DNA of 64,000 nucleotides, from positions 3,100,001-3,164,000 of the forward strand of contig NZ_CP072453.1 in NCBI RefSeq assembly GCF_019343475.1, given 5' to 3'. The stretch's first letter is position 1. The number at the start of each line of letters is the position of its first letter. The DNA comes from Providencia sp. R33. Lineage in GTDB: Bacteria; Pseudomonadota; Gammaproteobacteria; Enterobacterales; Enterobacteriaceae. Positions 35,401-44,172 of the stretch are shown in pieces. Both the position numbers and the translations under genes were made by a program. Below the pieces are notes generated by a model, which saw only the letters and a program-made list of their open reading frames with translations, ran no database searches and was not told the origin of the DNA.

Positions 35401-36043
35401 TAGCAAGGCGGCTAGTGAAGCTAATCCCTAGGAGCATACAAAAGTATGTGACCCAAGTAGCCGAATGAAGCCAACACCGCCACCGCATGAAGGATAACAA
35501 CCATTTAATTTTCTAAATCATTCGTGTTGTGGCTAGGCGGCAAAATGAGGATAGCTTGGGGAGCATACATAAGTATGTGACCCGAGTAGCCGAGTGAAGC
35601 CAACACTGCCACCGCATTAAGGATAACAACCATTTAATTTTCTAAATCATTCGTGTTGTGGCTAGGCGGCAAAATGAGGATAGCCTGGGGAACATACATA
35701 AGTATGTGACCCGAGTAGCCGAGTGAAGCCAACACCGCCACAGCGCGAAGGATGACGAAAATTGGGCGCATACAAAAGTATGTGACCCAAGTAGCCGAGT
35801 GAAGCCAACACCGCCACCGCATTAAGGATAACAACCATTTAATTTTCTAAATCATTCGTGTTGTGGCTAGGCGGCAAAATGAGGATAGCTTGGGGAACAT
35901 ACATAAGTATGTGACCCGAGTAGCCGAGTGAAGCCAACACCGCCACAGCGCGAAGGATGACGAAAATTGGGCGCATACAAAAGTATGTGACCCAAGTAGC
36001 CGAATGAAGCCAACACCGCCACAGCGCGAAGGATGACGAAAAT
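35401..36043. repeat. Modular array of six palindromic intergenic repeat units
   Basis: Six copies of a core (CATAC-loop-GTATG hairpin, then GACCC, AGTAGCCGA and TGAAGCCAACAC) begin at 35435, 35564, 35693, 35769, 35898 and 35974. Spacings are 129, 129, 76, 129 and 76 bp: two linker types, one long (with GTTGTGGCTAGGCGG) and one short (with GCGCGAAGGATGACG). The 205-bp block of 76+129 is itself duplicated. Flanks of each hairpin are partly complementary, so a unit can fold as a long imperfect palindrome, like ERIC-type elements. It fills the gap between two convergent genes up to the stop of vctC. Confidence 0.93.
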
Positions 36044-36802
36044 TTAGTAATAGAGGGCGATGAACTGATTATCCACCTGCTTAATCTCAACTGGCGTATC
36101 AAAGATATCCTCAATAATATCTGACTTCATAATCTCTTCGGGCTTGCCATGATAAGACAATCGTCCGTTTCTTAGCGCCACTATGTAGTCTGAGTATACC
36201 GATGCAAAGTTGATATCGTGGATCACTAAAATAATGGTTTTCCCCAGCTCATCCGCAGCGCGGCGCAATAACTTCATCATTATCACGGCGTGTTTCATAT
36301 CGAGGTTATTTAAGGGCTCATCCAGTAATACGTACTCTGTATCTTGGCACAAAACCATTGCGACATAAGCACGTTGACGTTGCCCGCCTGACAATTCATC
36401 TAAATAACGGTGGCGTAAATCAGATAAATTCAGGAAAGACAGTGATTCATCAATTTTCTGTTTATCTTCAAGGTTTAAACGCCCTTTAGTATAGGGATAG
36501 CGCCCAAAGCCAACTAGCTCTTCCACCGTTAAACGGCTCGCAAACTGATTTTCTTGGCGCAGAACCGATAAACATTTGGCTAACTTATCACTTGGCGTTG
36601 TCGAAACATCTAATTCATTGACCTTAACATAGCCACCTTCATCAGGCGTTAATAAGCGCCCAATAATCGACAATAAGGTTGATTTGCCTGCACCATTAGG
36701 CCCGATAATCGAGGTGATACCGCTATTTTTGATCGTTGTTGTGACGTTATCTAAGACTTTAGTATCCTGATAACTTTTCGATATCTGACTAATTTCAATC
36801 AT
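36044..36802 (-). CDS. vctC: Ferric-siderophore ABC importer ATPase (VctC-like)
   Basis: A 252-aa iron-chelate ABC ATPase. Walker A is GPNGAGKST, the Q-loop segment LSVLRQENQ, signature LSGGQRQR, Walker B YVLLDEPLNNLD and switch His in VIHDINF. It powers uptake of a siderophore complex through the two permeases encoded upstream. It is last gene of the vctPDGC-like operon, 1 bp after the second permease; its stop abuts the repeat array. The name is given by operon order and family resemblance to Vibrio VctC/Campylobacter CeuD. Confidence 0.88.
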   Translation of the reverse strand: MIEISQISKSYQDTKVLDNVTTTIKNSGITSIIGPNGAGKSTLLSIIGRLLTPDEGGYVKVNELDVSTTPSDKLAKCLSVLRQENQFASRLTVEELVGFGRYPYTKGRLNLEDKQKIDESLSFLNLSDLRHRYLDELSGGQRQRAYVAMVLCQDTEYVLLDEPLNNLDMKHAVIMMKLLRRAADELGKTIILVIHDINFASVYSDYIVALRNGRLSYHGKPEEIMKSDIIEDIFDTPVEIKQVDNQFIALYY

Positions 36803-36803
36803 A

Positions 36804-37793
36804 CTAAAACCTTCTTAACACCATGTAAATAAAGAATATTCCGCCAACAAACTCAATAACAACAGACAACGTTCCCGCCATATTTAAACCATATTCAAGA
36901 ACAAGTTGCCCACCAATCAGCGCGATAACACCTAATAAGAAAGAAACAGGTAATAAATAGCGATGTTGACTGCTACCGCTAATAAAGTAAGCAAGGTTTG
37001 CCACCATCAACCCTAAAAAGGTTAAAGGCCCAACCAAGGCGGTTGAAATAGCCACTAAAATGGAGATCAGCAGTAAAATAACAGTAACTTGCTGGCGGTA
37101 ATTAATCCCTAGATTCACGGCATTGGCTTGCCCTAATGCCAAAACATCAAAGCAATAACGCATCCGCCATAAGAGAACACCAACTACAACGGTAATCAGC
37201 AAGGTAAAGAAAATAAGCTCTGGCGTGCCTCGTGTGAACGTTGCAAACATGCGGCTTTGTAAAATGGAAAACTCATTTGGGTCCATTAAACGCTGGAGTA
37301 ACGTTGCCACGCTGCGAAATAAGGTGCCTAAAATAATACCGACCATCAAGACAAGGTTGATATTCATTTTTACAGAAACAAATAACCAGCGATAAAGCAG
37401 AACCGAAAACAGCACGAGCAACGTCGATTCCAACAGGAATTTACCGATATTTAACAGCCATGAAGCGGGGAAGCTATCGGTATAAAAAATAAAGATGGTT
37501 TGCAACAAGACAAACAGAGCTTCAAGCCCCATGATTGATGGCGTCAGTATTTTATTATTTGCGATAGTTTGGAATAGTACCGTCGATACCCCCGCAGCAA
37601 ACGCCACAACAATCATGGTCAACACAATATAGCCACGATGCGGCAGAATATACGCGAGGTTATTGCCTAGGTTGATTGTCATATAAAGCACAATGGATAG
37701 CAGCGATAAAGCCAGCAAGACCCATATTCTTTGCAGTGGCGTTAACCCTTTTTTAGGTTTTGCTAACGCAATTGCGGAGTTAACTTTTTGCAT
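36804..37793 (-). CDS. vctG: Ferric-siderophore ABC importer permease (VctG-like)
   Basis: A 329-aa FecCD-family inner-membrane permease with about nine helices; VGPLTFLGLMVANLAYFISG is the usual cytoplasmic coupling-helix region. It pairs with the other permease. Its start overlaps the end of the preceding permease gene by 14 bp, which argues for translational coupling. Confidence 0.88.
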   Translation of the reverse strand: MQKVNSAIALAKPKKGLTPLQRIWVLLALSLLSIVLYMTINLGNNLAYILPHRGYIVLTMIVVAFAAGVSTVLFQTIANNKILTPSIMGLEALFVLLQTIFIFYTDSFPASWLLNIGKFLLESTLLVLFSVLLYRWLFVSVKMNINLVLMVGIILGTLFRSVATLLQRLMDPNEFSILQSRMFATFTRGTPELIFFTLLITVVVGVLLWRMRYCFDVLALGQANAVNLGINYRQQVTVILLLISILVAISTALVGPLTFLGLMVANLAYFISGSSQHRYLLPVSFLLGVIALIGGQLVLEYGLNMAGTLSVVIEFVGGIFFIYMVLRRF

Positions 37794-38742
37794 AACGTTG
37801 TTGCTTCAACAGTAAATATAAGAAAATAACCGCCCCAACTACCCCTAAAATCACACTTGCTGGGATTTCAAATGGATAGCGGATTAAACGCCCAATAATG
37901 TCGCACAGTAAGACTAAACCGCCGCCCGCAATACATATCCACGGGATGGTTTTGCGAATGTTATCCCCCATCACTAAGCTCACAAGATTTGGAATAATTA
38001 AGCCAAGGAAAGGTAACGCGCCCACTACGACAACCACCACTCCGCTAATCAGAGCGATAATGGATAAACCGATGGTCATGACTTTGCGATAATTGAGGCC
38101 TACGTTAATGGAAAATTCACGCCCCATACCTGCAACGGTAAAGCTATCTGCAATCCAGCAGGCAATTAACGTTAGGATGCCCACCAGCCACAATAATTCG
38201 TAGCGGCCTTGAATGATGCTAGAAAAGTCACCACTCATCCATGCGCCAAGGGACTGGAGTAAATCAAAAGAATAGGCAGTGAAAATAGTTAGCGCGCTGA
38301 TAACCGCACCTAACATGATACCCACTAATGGCACTATCAAGGCTGATTTTAAAATGACACGACGCAATAACATCATAAACAGCATCGTACCAACCAAGGC
38401 AAATCCGCTGGCAACGACCATCTTGGTCATAATACTTGCCGCTGGGAACAGGATCATTACGGCCAGTAAACCTAAACTGGCAGATTGAGTGGTACCCGCG
38501 AGGGAAGGCTCAACAAAGCGGTTTTGGGTGAGTAATTGCATAATAAGCCCTGCAACACTCATGGCACTGCCGGCTAGAATTAAGGAGACGGTTCGGGGAA
38601 TTCGGCTAATAAAAAAGATGTCTTGCATCTCTGGGTCGGTAAAAAGCGAAACGGGTGACACGTCACCCGCTCCTACAAACAAGCTTAATACCGCTAAAAC
38701 CAATAACGCGATAATTCCACAAAAAAGATAAAGCGTTTTCAT
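37780..38742 (-). CDS. vctD: Ferric-siderophore ABC importer permease (VctD-like)
   Basis: A 320-aa FecCD-family permease. It has RIPRTVSLILAGSAMSVAG near the N-terminus and GALPFLGLIIPNLVSLVMG as the coupling region, both classic for BtuC/FepD-type proteins. It starts 3 bp after the binding-protein stop. It forms the iron-chelate channel with the second permease. Confidence 0.9.
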   Translation of the reverse strand: MKTLYLFCGIIALLVLAVLSLFVGAGDVSPVSLFTDPEMQDIFFISRIPRTVSLILAGSAMSVAGLIMQLLTQNRFVEPSLAGTTQSASLGLLAVMILFPAASIMTKMVVASGFALVGTMLFMMLLRRVILKSALIVPLVGIMLGAVISALTIFTAYSFDLLQSLGAWMSGDFSSIIQGRYELLWLVGILTLIACWIADSFTVAGMGREFSINVGLNYRKVMTIGLSIIALISGVVVVVVGALPFLGLIIPNLVSLVMGDNIRKTIPWICIAGGGLVLLCDIIGRLIRYPFEIPASVILGVVGAVIFLYLLLKQQRYAKS

Positions 38743-38745
38743 TGG

Positions 38746-39714
38746 TTATTTTGCTTGGCTCTTCTCTAGTGCAGTATTGATATCATCCATTAATTTGGAA
38801 TAGGTTTGGATACCGCCTGCGATGTATACCGCTGTTGGGTCAAGGTAAGTAATTTGACCTTTTTCCCAAGCTGCTGTTTTTCTCACTAATGCGTTATCGA
38901 GAACTTCCGCAGCAGGTTGTGCATCTGCTTTGCCAATTGCGCTATCGCGGTCAATCACAAACAGCCAATCTGGGTTTAATTTTACCAGTAATTCAGCATT
39001 GACGATGTTACCGTGACGACCCGTGTTTTCTTCAAAGACATATGCAGGCTCGAAACCTAACACGTCAAAAATAAAGCCAAAACGTGAACCTGGGCCATAG
39101 GCTGAAATTTTGCCACCGCTGACTAAAATCACCATTGCTTTACCCGCAGTCGGCGCTTTAGTTTTGATACCATCAATTTTGGTATTGAAATCAGCAATCA
39201 GTTTTTTTGCTTCATCTTCTTTACCAAACAGGGCGCCAAGCTCGTTAGTACGCTCAGTTAAGCTGCCGATAAAGTTTTTGTTGTCAATATCTAAAGAAAT
39301 TGTTGGAGCAACGCCGCTCAGTTTGTCGTACGCGTCACGGGCACGGCTACCACCTAAAATCAGGTCAGGTTTTGCATTACTTAATGTTTCATAAGCAGGT
39401 TCGAACAGGGTTCCGCCATTGACATATTCAGCGCCACTGTATTTGGTTAAGAATTCAGGAAAGCGGACGTTGGTTTGTGGAACACCTGCCACTGGCGCAC
39501 CTAGTGCATCCATGATATCCAGTGTTTCCATGTTCATGACAATCACTTTCTGTGGATGGCGAGGAATTTCAGTTTTGCCTTGCACATGTTCAATCGTAAT
39601 GGTTTGTTTCTCTGCCGCTTGGGTTGTCTCTGGCGTTTCTTTTGTGTTATCACAACCCGCTAAAACTAAAGCAGATAATAAGGCAAGGCCTGAAACTAAT
39701 GATTTTGCAAACAT
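38746..39714 (-). CDS. vctP: Siderophore-binding lipoprotein (VctP/FatB/CeuE-like)
   Basis: A 322-aa periplasmic binding lipoprotein. The signal peptide ends in the lipobox VLAGC (Cys at about residue 20), followed by a disordered Glu/Thr linker and a TroA/FepB-type two-lobe domain (IPRHPQKVIVMNMETLDIMDALG; PDLILGGSRARD). It delivers ferric siderophore, probably catecholate, to the permeases. The ATG at 39714 has GGAGG 7 nt upstream, better than the ATG at 39732. It is first gene of the operon; a likely Fur box lies about 85 bp upstream. Confidence 0.9.
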   Translation of the reverse strand: MFAKSLVSGLALLSALVLAGCDNTKETPETTQAAEKQTITIEHVQGKTEIPRHPQKVIVMNMETLDIMDALGAPVAGVPQTNVRFPEFLTKYSGAEYVNGGTLFEPAYETLSNAKPDLILGGSRARDAYDKLSGVAPTISLDIDNKNFIGSLTERTNELGALFGKEDEAKKLIADFNTKIDGIKTKAPTAGKAMVILVSGGKISAYGPGSRFGFIFDVLGFEPAYVFEENTGRHGNIVNAELLVKLNPDWLFVIDRDSAIGKADAQPAAEVLDNALVRKTAAWEKGQITYLDPTAVYIAGGIQTYSKLMDDINTALEKSQAK

Positions 39715-39797
39715 CTCATTTCCTCCATCCATCTATAAAAGTGCTGACGATAAAATATCAACGTCTCGAAGAGGAGGTATCTTACACGTTATTAAGC

Positions 39798-39816
39798 GCT
39801 AATGATATTAGTTTGC
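39798..39816 (-). promoter_or_regulatory. Probable Fur box of the vct operon
   Basis: Read on the minus strand, GCAAACTAATATCATTAGC agrees with 12 of 19 positions of the Fur consensus and contains the TAATATCATTA core. It lies in the promoter region of an iron-uptake operon, which is where Fur repression is expected. Confidence 0.6.
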
Positions 39817-39952
39817 ATTTGCATTTGCTAAAAAGGTGTTTGAACGCACAAAATCACCAATTCCACGAATGGAGGACAATAAAGATAAGGATATTTATGG
39901 AATTATTCGAAAGGAAACTATTGAAATGATGGATACTCACGCCCCTGATGTC

Positions 39953-40046
39953 GGGCAAAAATAAATAGGCTGAGTCTTCAACTACACTTGCTTTCTGACA
40001 GGTTAATTACAACGAACGACAGAAATTATAATCCCAGCCTATTTAT
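39953..40046 (-). terminator. Likely terminator of the mrp-type fimbrial operon
   Basis: Perfect 12-bp inverted repeat ATAAATAGGCTG (39961-39972) / CAGCCTATTTAT (40035-40046), with a 62-nt interior that has a second small stem (TTTCTG/CAGAAA). On the minus strand it is followed by TTTTTG. It lies 24 bp after the mrpJ-like stop. The large loop is unusual. Confidence 0.6.
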
Positions 40047-40069
40047 CATTAATACCAATTTAAACCTCA

Positions 40070-40342
40070 TTAATGAATATCATCTAGCTGCCCATTCTCG
40101 GTGAGCTGCGAGCTGATATCTTCTAGGAACCAATCAATCGGTGTTCCCATCAGAAATGAAAGCTTAAATAGATGGAACAGGTCAATTTTGATCTTCCCTC
40201 TTTCATAACGAGAGATTTGTTGCTGGCTGACGCCTAACAGTTGAGCCAATTGAAAGCCAGTATAACCCAACTCTCTGCGTTTCTCTAAGATCCTTTGACC
40301 GACCATATAATGGATTTTTTCACTACCGTTTTCTGAATACAT
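40070..40342 (-). CDS. mrpJ: MrpJ-like fimbria-linked transcriptional regulator
   Basis: A 90-aa XRE-type helix-turn-helix protein with the SQQQISRYERG recognition helix that marks the MrpJ family of Proteus. In Proteus, MrpJ is the last gene of the mrp operon and lowers flagellar expression when fimbriae are made, switching cells between swarming and adhesion. The same last position here supports the name. GGTGA lies 5 nt before the ATG, and the gene starts 14 bp after the adhesin gene. The regulatory role in this organism is inferred. Confidence 0.85.
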   Translation of the reverse strand: MYSENGSEKIHYMVGQRILEKRRELGYTGFQLAQLLGVSQQQISRYERGKIKIDLFHLFKLSFLMGTPIDWFLEDISSQLTENGQLDDIH

Positions 40343-40356
40343 ATTTTCACCATTTA

Positions 40357-41199
40357 TTAAGGTACAGTTAGAATAAGGGCTGCCGCGCCTTCAAACGTGC
40401 CGGGTTGAACACGACCATTCGTCCCTAACACGGCTTTCAGGTTGACAGTATTTGTTCCCCCAGCAGGTACATAAAATTTGTAACCATTTTCTCCTGGAGT
40501 ATTACTGCTCCCCAAATATAAGTTGGCATATAAACTACCATCTGACTTTAAGTTAACTCGACCATTTGTAACGTTCACTCCTGTTGCCACAACCAGCACA
40601 TCCATCGCTAAGTTACATGTCACAGTAATAGGCACTTCTTTTGATTGTCCCGCGAGATCGGCTTCACTAATCGAACCAAAGTTAATATCGGGAATACTGT
40701 TATTAATTTTACAAGCACCTATTGGCGGTGGCGCAATACCACATAGTGAGCCAGGGATTAGCCCTCCGCTACTCGTCACACCCGTCGTTGCTTGATAAAA
40801 TAACCCTACACACTCTTGGTTATTCTGTAATCTGACGCCTGTGTGTACAGCCCATTGTGTTGCCGGAGCCAGTGCTTTATCCATCACACCAGGGATGTTC
40901 TGAACCTCTCTCATCGTTCGATATTTGGAAATTTCAGCAATATTTACTGTCGCCGCACCAGGTGTCCCACTCGCGGTATGTTTATGGCTAACGGTGAGGT
41001 AACATTGAGACCAGCCATAACAAGGGTTCATCACACTGGGTGATTCAGGATCCCAACGTGCTATCACATATTTATAGTCCGCATCCCCATTAGCAGGGCT
41101 ACTTCCTGGTCTTGATTCTGTGATATAGGAGAATATAGATGCCGATGCAGAAGATGAAAACATGACTGCACCAATTAATAGAGATAAGAAAACTTTCAT
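40357..41199 (-). CDS. mrpH: MrpH-like fimbrial tip adhesin
   Basis: A 280-aa two-domain adhesin: signal peptide (about 1-20), an N-terminal receptor-binding domain with cysteines, and a C-terminal pilin domain (about 165-280; ACKINNSIPDINFGSIS) for insertion at the pilus tip. Histidines H72, H74 (VSHKHT) and H119 (WAVHTG) correspond in spacing to the three-His zinc site described for Proteus MrpH, which is needed for adhesion. The usual pilin C-terminal Tyr is missing (ends LTVP). It is second to last in the operon. Confidence 0.85.
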   Translation of the reverse strand: MKVFLSLLIGAVMFSSSASASIFSYITESRPGSSPANGDADYKYVIARWDPESPSVMNPCYGWSQCYLTVSHKHTASGTPGAATVNIAEISKYRTMREVQNIPGVMDKALAPATQWAVHTGVRLQNNQECVGLFYQATTGVTSSGGLIPGSLCGIAPPPIGACKINNSIPDINFGSISEADLAGQSKEVPITVTCNLAMDVLVVATGVNVTNGRVNLKSDGSLYANLYLGSSNTPGENGYKFYVPAGGTNTVNLKAVLGTNGRVQPGTFEGAAALILTVP

Positions 41200-41216
41200 A
41201 TTAGTTCACAGCCTTA

Positions 41217-41750
41217 TTATTCATAATCTAATTTAAATGTTGCCACTGCACTGTATGGCCCCACTTTAATTGTCTTGTTCTTGATCGCTTCAGGCTCACC
41301 TTTTAAATAGGCATAAAAACGCAGTTGGTTAGCCCCATTTTGTAGTGTGATCTTCGCGCCCTTTTTTTCGATATCGAGAGCTGTTTTATCGCTATTTTGC
41401 AAACCCACAGCAAATCCCGATGCCACACTGCTTGTTGAAAGCGCTAAGAAACCAGGTAATGCGAGATTGGGTGTTCCTGAAAAGGTAACCTCAACAGATT
41501 TGCCAATTGTGGTATCACAATCTGCTAATTTAATCGCAAACTCCCTCGGCACCGTTTCGCCATACGCATAAAAGTTCTTTTCTGGCGTATCAAAAAAATC
41601 CATCGGAACATTTTCATCACCAGGTAAAATTGTGCAGGGTTCTTCCACTAAGTTACCGATAATTTTTAAGTTATCTGGTACAGCAAAAGCCGCATTCACA
41701 TTCATGAATAAAGCACCAGCAACTACACATTGAATTAATTTGTTCATCAT
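41217..41750 (-). CDS. mrpG: Minor fimbrial subunit (MrpG position)
   Basis: A 177-aa pilin with a signal peptide (ending AAFAV region) and the chaperone-usher subunit pattern: paired cysteines (EPCTIL and KLADCDTT), an internal FSGTPN segment and a C-terminal strand ending TFKLDYE for chaperone/donor-strand contacts. It probably sits in the tip fibrillum beside MrpH. The start overlaps the previous gene's stop by 4 bp. Named by position. Confidence 0.8.
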   Translation of the reverse strand: MMNKLIQCVVAGALFMNVNAAFAVPDNLKIIGNLVEEPCTILPGDENVPMDFFDTPEKNFYAYGETVPREFAIKLADCDTTIGKSVEVTFSGTPNLALPGFLALSTSSVASGFAVGLQNSDKTALDIEKKGAKITLQNGANQLRFYAYLKGEPEAIKNKTIKVGPYSAVATFKLDYE

Positions 41751-42232
41751 TGGTACTCCGCGAGCAATGTCCCTGTTGCGGTAAAGCTTCCTTCCGGCAA
41801 CGTAACACCCGGTTTCTTCACGGGCACCACCGCGAGAACAGGTGCTTGCCCATAAACAATTTTCATTGGTTTATTTATTTCAAAACCGAGGCCATTTTGC
41901 GTAATGCGCATTCCTAAGTCTTGAATATTGGTTTGCAGAGCAGCTTTATCAAAATCAGTTGCGGCTCCCTTAATGGTCAGTATCAAATCCCAACCTTTTA
42001 AATTAGCATCACATTTCAACGCATAATTAATCGGTTTTGTGAAGTTAGTTCCATCAATCTTGTGCAACCCAATATCTTTATAATCAATAACTTCCACTTT
42101 ATCTTCAAATACAGTGCACGGAGGCGGTATTAATAAAGTGCCTGTAAACTCCACATTATCAGCAATAGCCATACCCGTAGGTATAACTAACAAACTCATT
42201 ACCAAAGGAAGTTTTTTTATGATTTTTTGCAT
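41747..42232 (-). CDS. mrpF: Minor fimbrial subunit, MrpF-like, copy 2
   Basis: A 161-aa small pilin with signal peptide (ending GMAIA) and motifs IPPPCTVFED, KIDGTNFTKPINYALKCD and a C-terminal GTLLAEYQ. It is clearly paralogous to the protein encoded just upstream (shared PPPC, IDG-x(2)-KP-x-NY-x-x-KCD and IVYxxAP pattern), which points to a local duplication. Likely a tip or adaptor subunit. Confidence 0.8.
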   Translation of the reverse strand: MQKIIKKLPLVMSLLVIPTGMAIADNVEFTGTLLIPPPCTVFEDKVEVIDYKDIGLHKIDGTNFTKPINYALKCDANLKGWDLILTIKGAATDFDKAALQTNIQDLGMRITQNGLGFEINKPMKIVYGQAPVLAVVPVKKPGVTLPEGSFTATGTLLAEYQ

Positions 42233-42243
42233 TGTCCTTCCCC

Positions 42244-42798
42244 TTATTGATAATCAAGTTTGATAGTGACGCCTGCACGAAAAGCACCACCTTGTGTCAG
42301 TGTTTTCGATAAATCACGAACAGGTATCGCTTCAAATTGAGGCGCATTTGGATAAACAAATTTAATTTCTTGATTTAAACGAAGTTTGCTCCCGTTATAA
42401 CGAAACGCAATACCTAAGCCTGGGATATCCGTTTCAATTGCCTCTGAATCAAATGATATTGGGATGCCAACAAGGGTCATTTTCATTTGTTCTGTGGGTC
42501 TTTTGTCGCACTTTATATTGTAATTAACGGGCTTGGCGTAAGCTGAGCCATCAATCCGCGTACTCATCACTTCTTGAAAGTCCACTTTTACAATATTACC
42601 GTTGTTAATGACGCAAGGGGGCGGTGCTAAAACCACACCTTTAATCGGAACTGTCACCATACCGGGTGTTATTGTTGCCCTTGTACCTGCTGAAGGGCTA
42701 ATACGTGAGTCGGGTAGCCCTGCATATGAAGCTGATGTTGAAAATATTCCAGCAAGGCAGAATGCCAGCAGGTACCGCTGCTTATTTAAATCACTCAT
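42244..42798 (-). CDS. Minor fimbrial subunit, MrpF-like, copy 1
   Basis: A 184-aa pilin with a signal peptide and a short proline/threonine-rich linker, then APPPCVINNG, RIDGSAYAKPVNYNIKCD and a C-terminal VTIKLDYQ. Similar to the next gene's product over most of its length. The gene overlaps the upstream subunit gene by 8 bp. It is the extra member relative to the classical mrp gene order as I know it. Confidence 0.8.
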   Translation of the reverse strand: MSDLNKQRYLLAFCLAGIFSTSASYAGLPDSRISPSAGTRATITPGMVTVPIKGVVLAPPPCVINNGNIVKVDFQEVMSTRIDGSAYAKPVNYNIKCDKRPTEQMKMTLVGIPISFDSEAIETDIPGLGIAFRYNGSKLRLNQEIKFVYPNAPQFEAIPVRDLSKTLTQGGAFRAGVTIKLDYQ

Positions 42799-43372
42799 AA
42801 TCCACCTTAAAGTCCATTACAGCGCTGAAACTTCCTTCCGTTAGTTTTTCGGGTGTTCTCACTGGCGTGACAAAATATTGAAGGGTACCTTGTGGTGCAT
42901 CAAGAAACTGAGGACGACCTTGGCTTCCAAGCCTGATATCCTGCCTTTGTGCATCGGTGACTTCTAATGCCAGACCAGAAACACCTTTAACGCTCAACAT
43001 TTCTGGGAAATGCTTATCTGAAACAGCAACAAAAGAAACGGTTATGACAGGCTGCATCGCGTCCCAGATCGGCGTATCTGTTCTCACATCTCTCATTCTG
43101 CTTTCTGTACGAATACAGTGCCTAAATTCTAATTCGAATGAGACAGGTTCCGCTCGATCACCAGGTTTACGGAGTGAATAAGAAGGGATCTCCCCAAGAG
43201 ACACTTCTTGGCGCATTGAATTAGTCACATCCATCGTACAAGGAGCTTCTGTCATCATGCCATTGACTGTCAATTTTCCATGTAAACCCTCTATATCCCA
43301 ACTATCTGCGCTGCTCGTAAACACTGGCGCGACGCTGAATATAATAGCGCTAAACAGGAGAGTCCTTTTCAT
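42791..43372 (-). CDS. mrpE: Minor fimbrial subunit (MrpE position)
   Basis: A 193-aa pilin: signal peptide (about 1-22), first cysteine in EAPCTMDV, second in LEFRHCIRTE, a PVSFELEF strand and a C-terminal DFKVDYE strand. It lies directly after the chaperone gene (13 bp gap) and overlaps the next subunit gene by 8 bp. Likely an adaptor between rod and tip; named by position. Confidence 0.78.
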   Translation of the reverse strand: MKRTLLFSAIIFSVAPVFTSSADSWDIEGLHGKLTVNGMMTEAPCTMDVTNSMRQEVSLGEIPSYSLRKPGDRAEPVSFELEFRHCIRTESRMRDVRTDTPIWDAMQPVITVSFVAVSDKHFPEMLSVKGVSGLALEVTDAQRQDIRLGSQGRPQFLDAPQGTLQYFVTPVRTPEKLTEGSFSAVMDFKVDYE

Positions 43373-43385
43373 ACATTATTCTCCG

Positions 43386-44138
43386 TTATCTATCCGTCGA
43401 AGATTCAACTTTACACGTAGTGCCCGCACAGCCGAACGTCAACTTTGGCCTTCCACCGTAATCATTGATATACGTTAGAACGGGTTTTGCACCCATTGCA
43501 CTTGCACTGCCTTTTAGCATTCCATTACTTTTTGGCGAGATCATAACTGGCTCAAATTGTTTAACCGTATCACCACCTACTCTTGAACTTGCATCCACGA
43601 TGGTGACAAAATAAGCCGTTGGATTGGTGACTTCATAAGCATCACCTTTACGTGTTAACGTAATTTTTTCCTGCCATGGGTTTTCGAGATCTGTTCGTGT
43701 GGCATACAACGCTTTTGGCCTATAAAACAACTTAATGCGCGTTTGCAATGCAATTTGTAATACGTTAGCTTCCTTACTACGTGGTGGAATCTCACGTAAG
43801 TTAAAGTAGTAAACGCTTTCCCTATCTTGTGGTAATGCAGATACATCTGGGAGCGATTGAATTTTAACTTGGCTCCCTTCCCCTGCTTCCACACGTTGAA
43901 CTGGTGGCAAAACTGTTAATGGGCTTTCAATTTTGTTGCCATTCGCATCTTCAATCCAACCTTGTGCAAGGTAGGGTAATTCTGTGTTTTCATTTTTAAT
44001 ATTTAAACTAATGGTCTTTTCAGCTCCATTATAAATGACACGAGTTCGATCCAGAGCAATGGCAGCTAATGCTTGACCACACAGCACAGTCGACAACGTG
44101 ATTGTTGTAGTAAAAAACGCAATTTTTTTAATATTCAT
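43386..44138 (-). CDS. mrpD: Periplasmic fimbrial chaperone (MrpD/PapD type)
   Basis: A 250-aa PapD-like chaperone. A signal peptide ends near GQALA, followed by ALDRTRVIYNGAEKTISLNI (strand with the invariant Arg) and FYRPKAL. Conserved NPTAYF and the C-terminal INDYGG segment are also present. It folds pilins by donor-strand complementation and hands them to the usher. The ATG at 44138 is preferred to a TTG at 44147. A C-terminal Cys pair (FGCAGTTCK) is a visible extra. Confidence 0.92.
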   Translation of the reverse strand: MNIKKIAFFTTTITLSTVLCGQALAAIALDRTRVIYNGAEKTISLNIKNENTELPYLAQGWIEDANGNKIESPLTVLPPVQRVEAGEGSQVKIQSLPDVSALPQDRESVYYFNLREIPPRSKEANVLQIALQTRIKLFYRPKALYATRTDLENPWQEKITLTRKGDAYEVTNPTAYFVTIVDASSRVGGDTVKQFEPVMISPKSNGMLKGSASAMGAKPVLTYINDYGGRPKLTFGCAGTTCKVESSTDR

Positions 44139-44172
44139 AAGTACCAACTCTTTTTAAACTCTAATAATCCGG

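Larger units (their letters stand above)
39715..40069. other. Intergenic region between vctP and the mrpJ-like gene
   Basis: About 355 bp holding the vct promoter region with the Fur box and the mrp operon terminator. A 31-codon plus-strand frame at 39869-39964 has no ribosome site and ends inside the terminator, so it is not called as a gene. Confidence 0.6.

Noticed and set aside
35401..36043. Possible CRISPR array
   Set aside because: Spacing is irregular (129 and 76 bp), the linkers are themselves repeated rather than unique, and no cas genes are present.
35634..36114. Two minus-strand reading frames with nearly identical 66- and 91-aa products
   Set aside because: They run through the palindromic repeat array; their similarity comes from the duplicated DNA. 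No ribosome sites or protein-like composition.
39869..39964. 31-codon plus-strand reading frame near the vct promoter
   Set aside because: No ribosome site, and its end lies inside the mrp terminator; no support as a gene.
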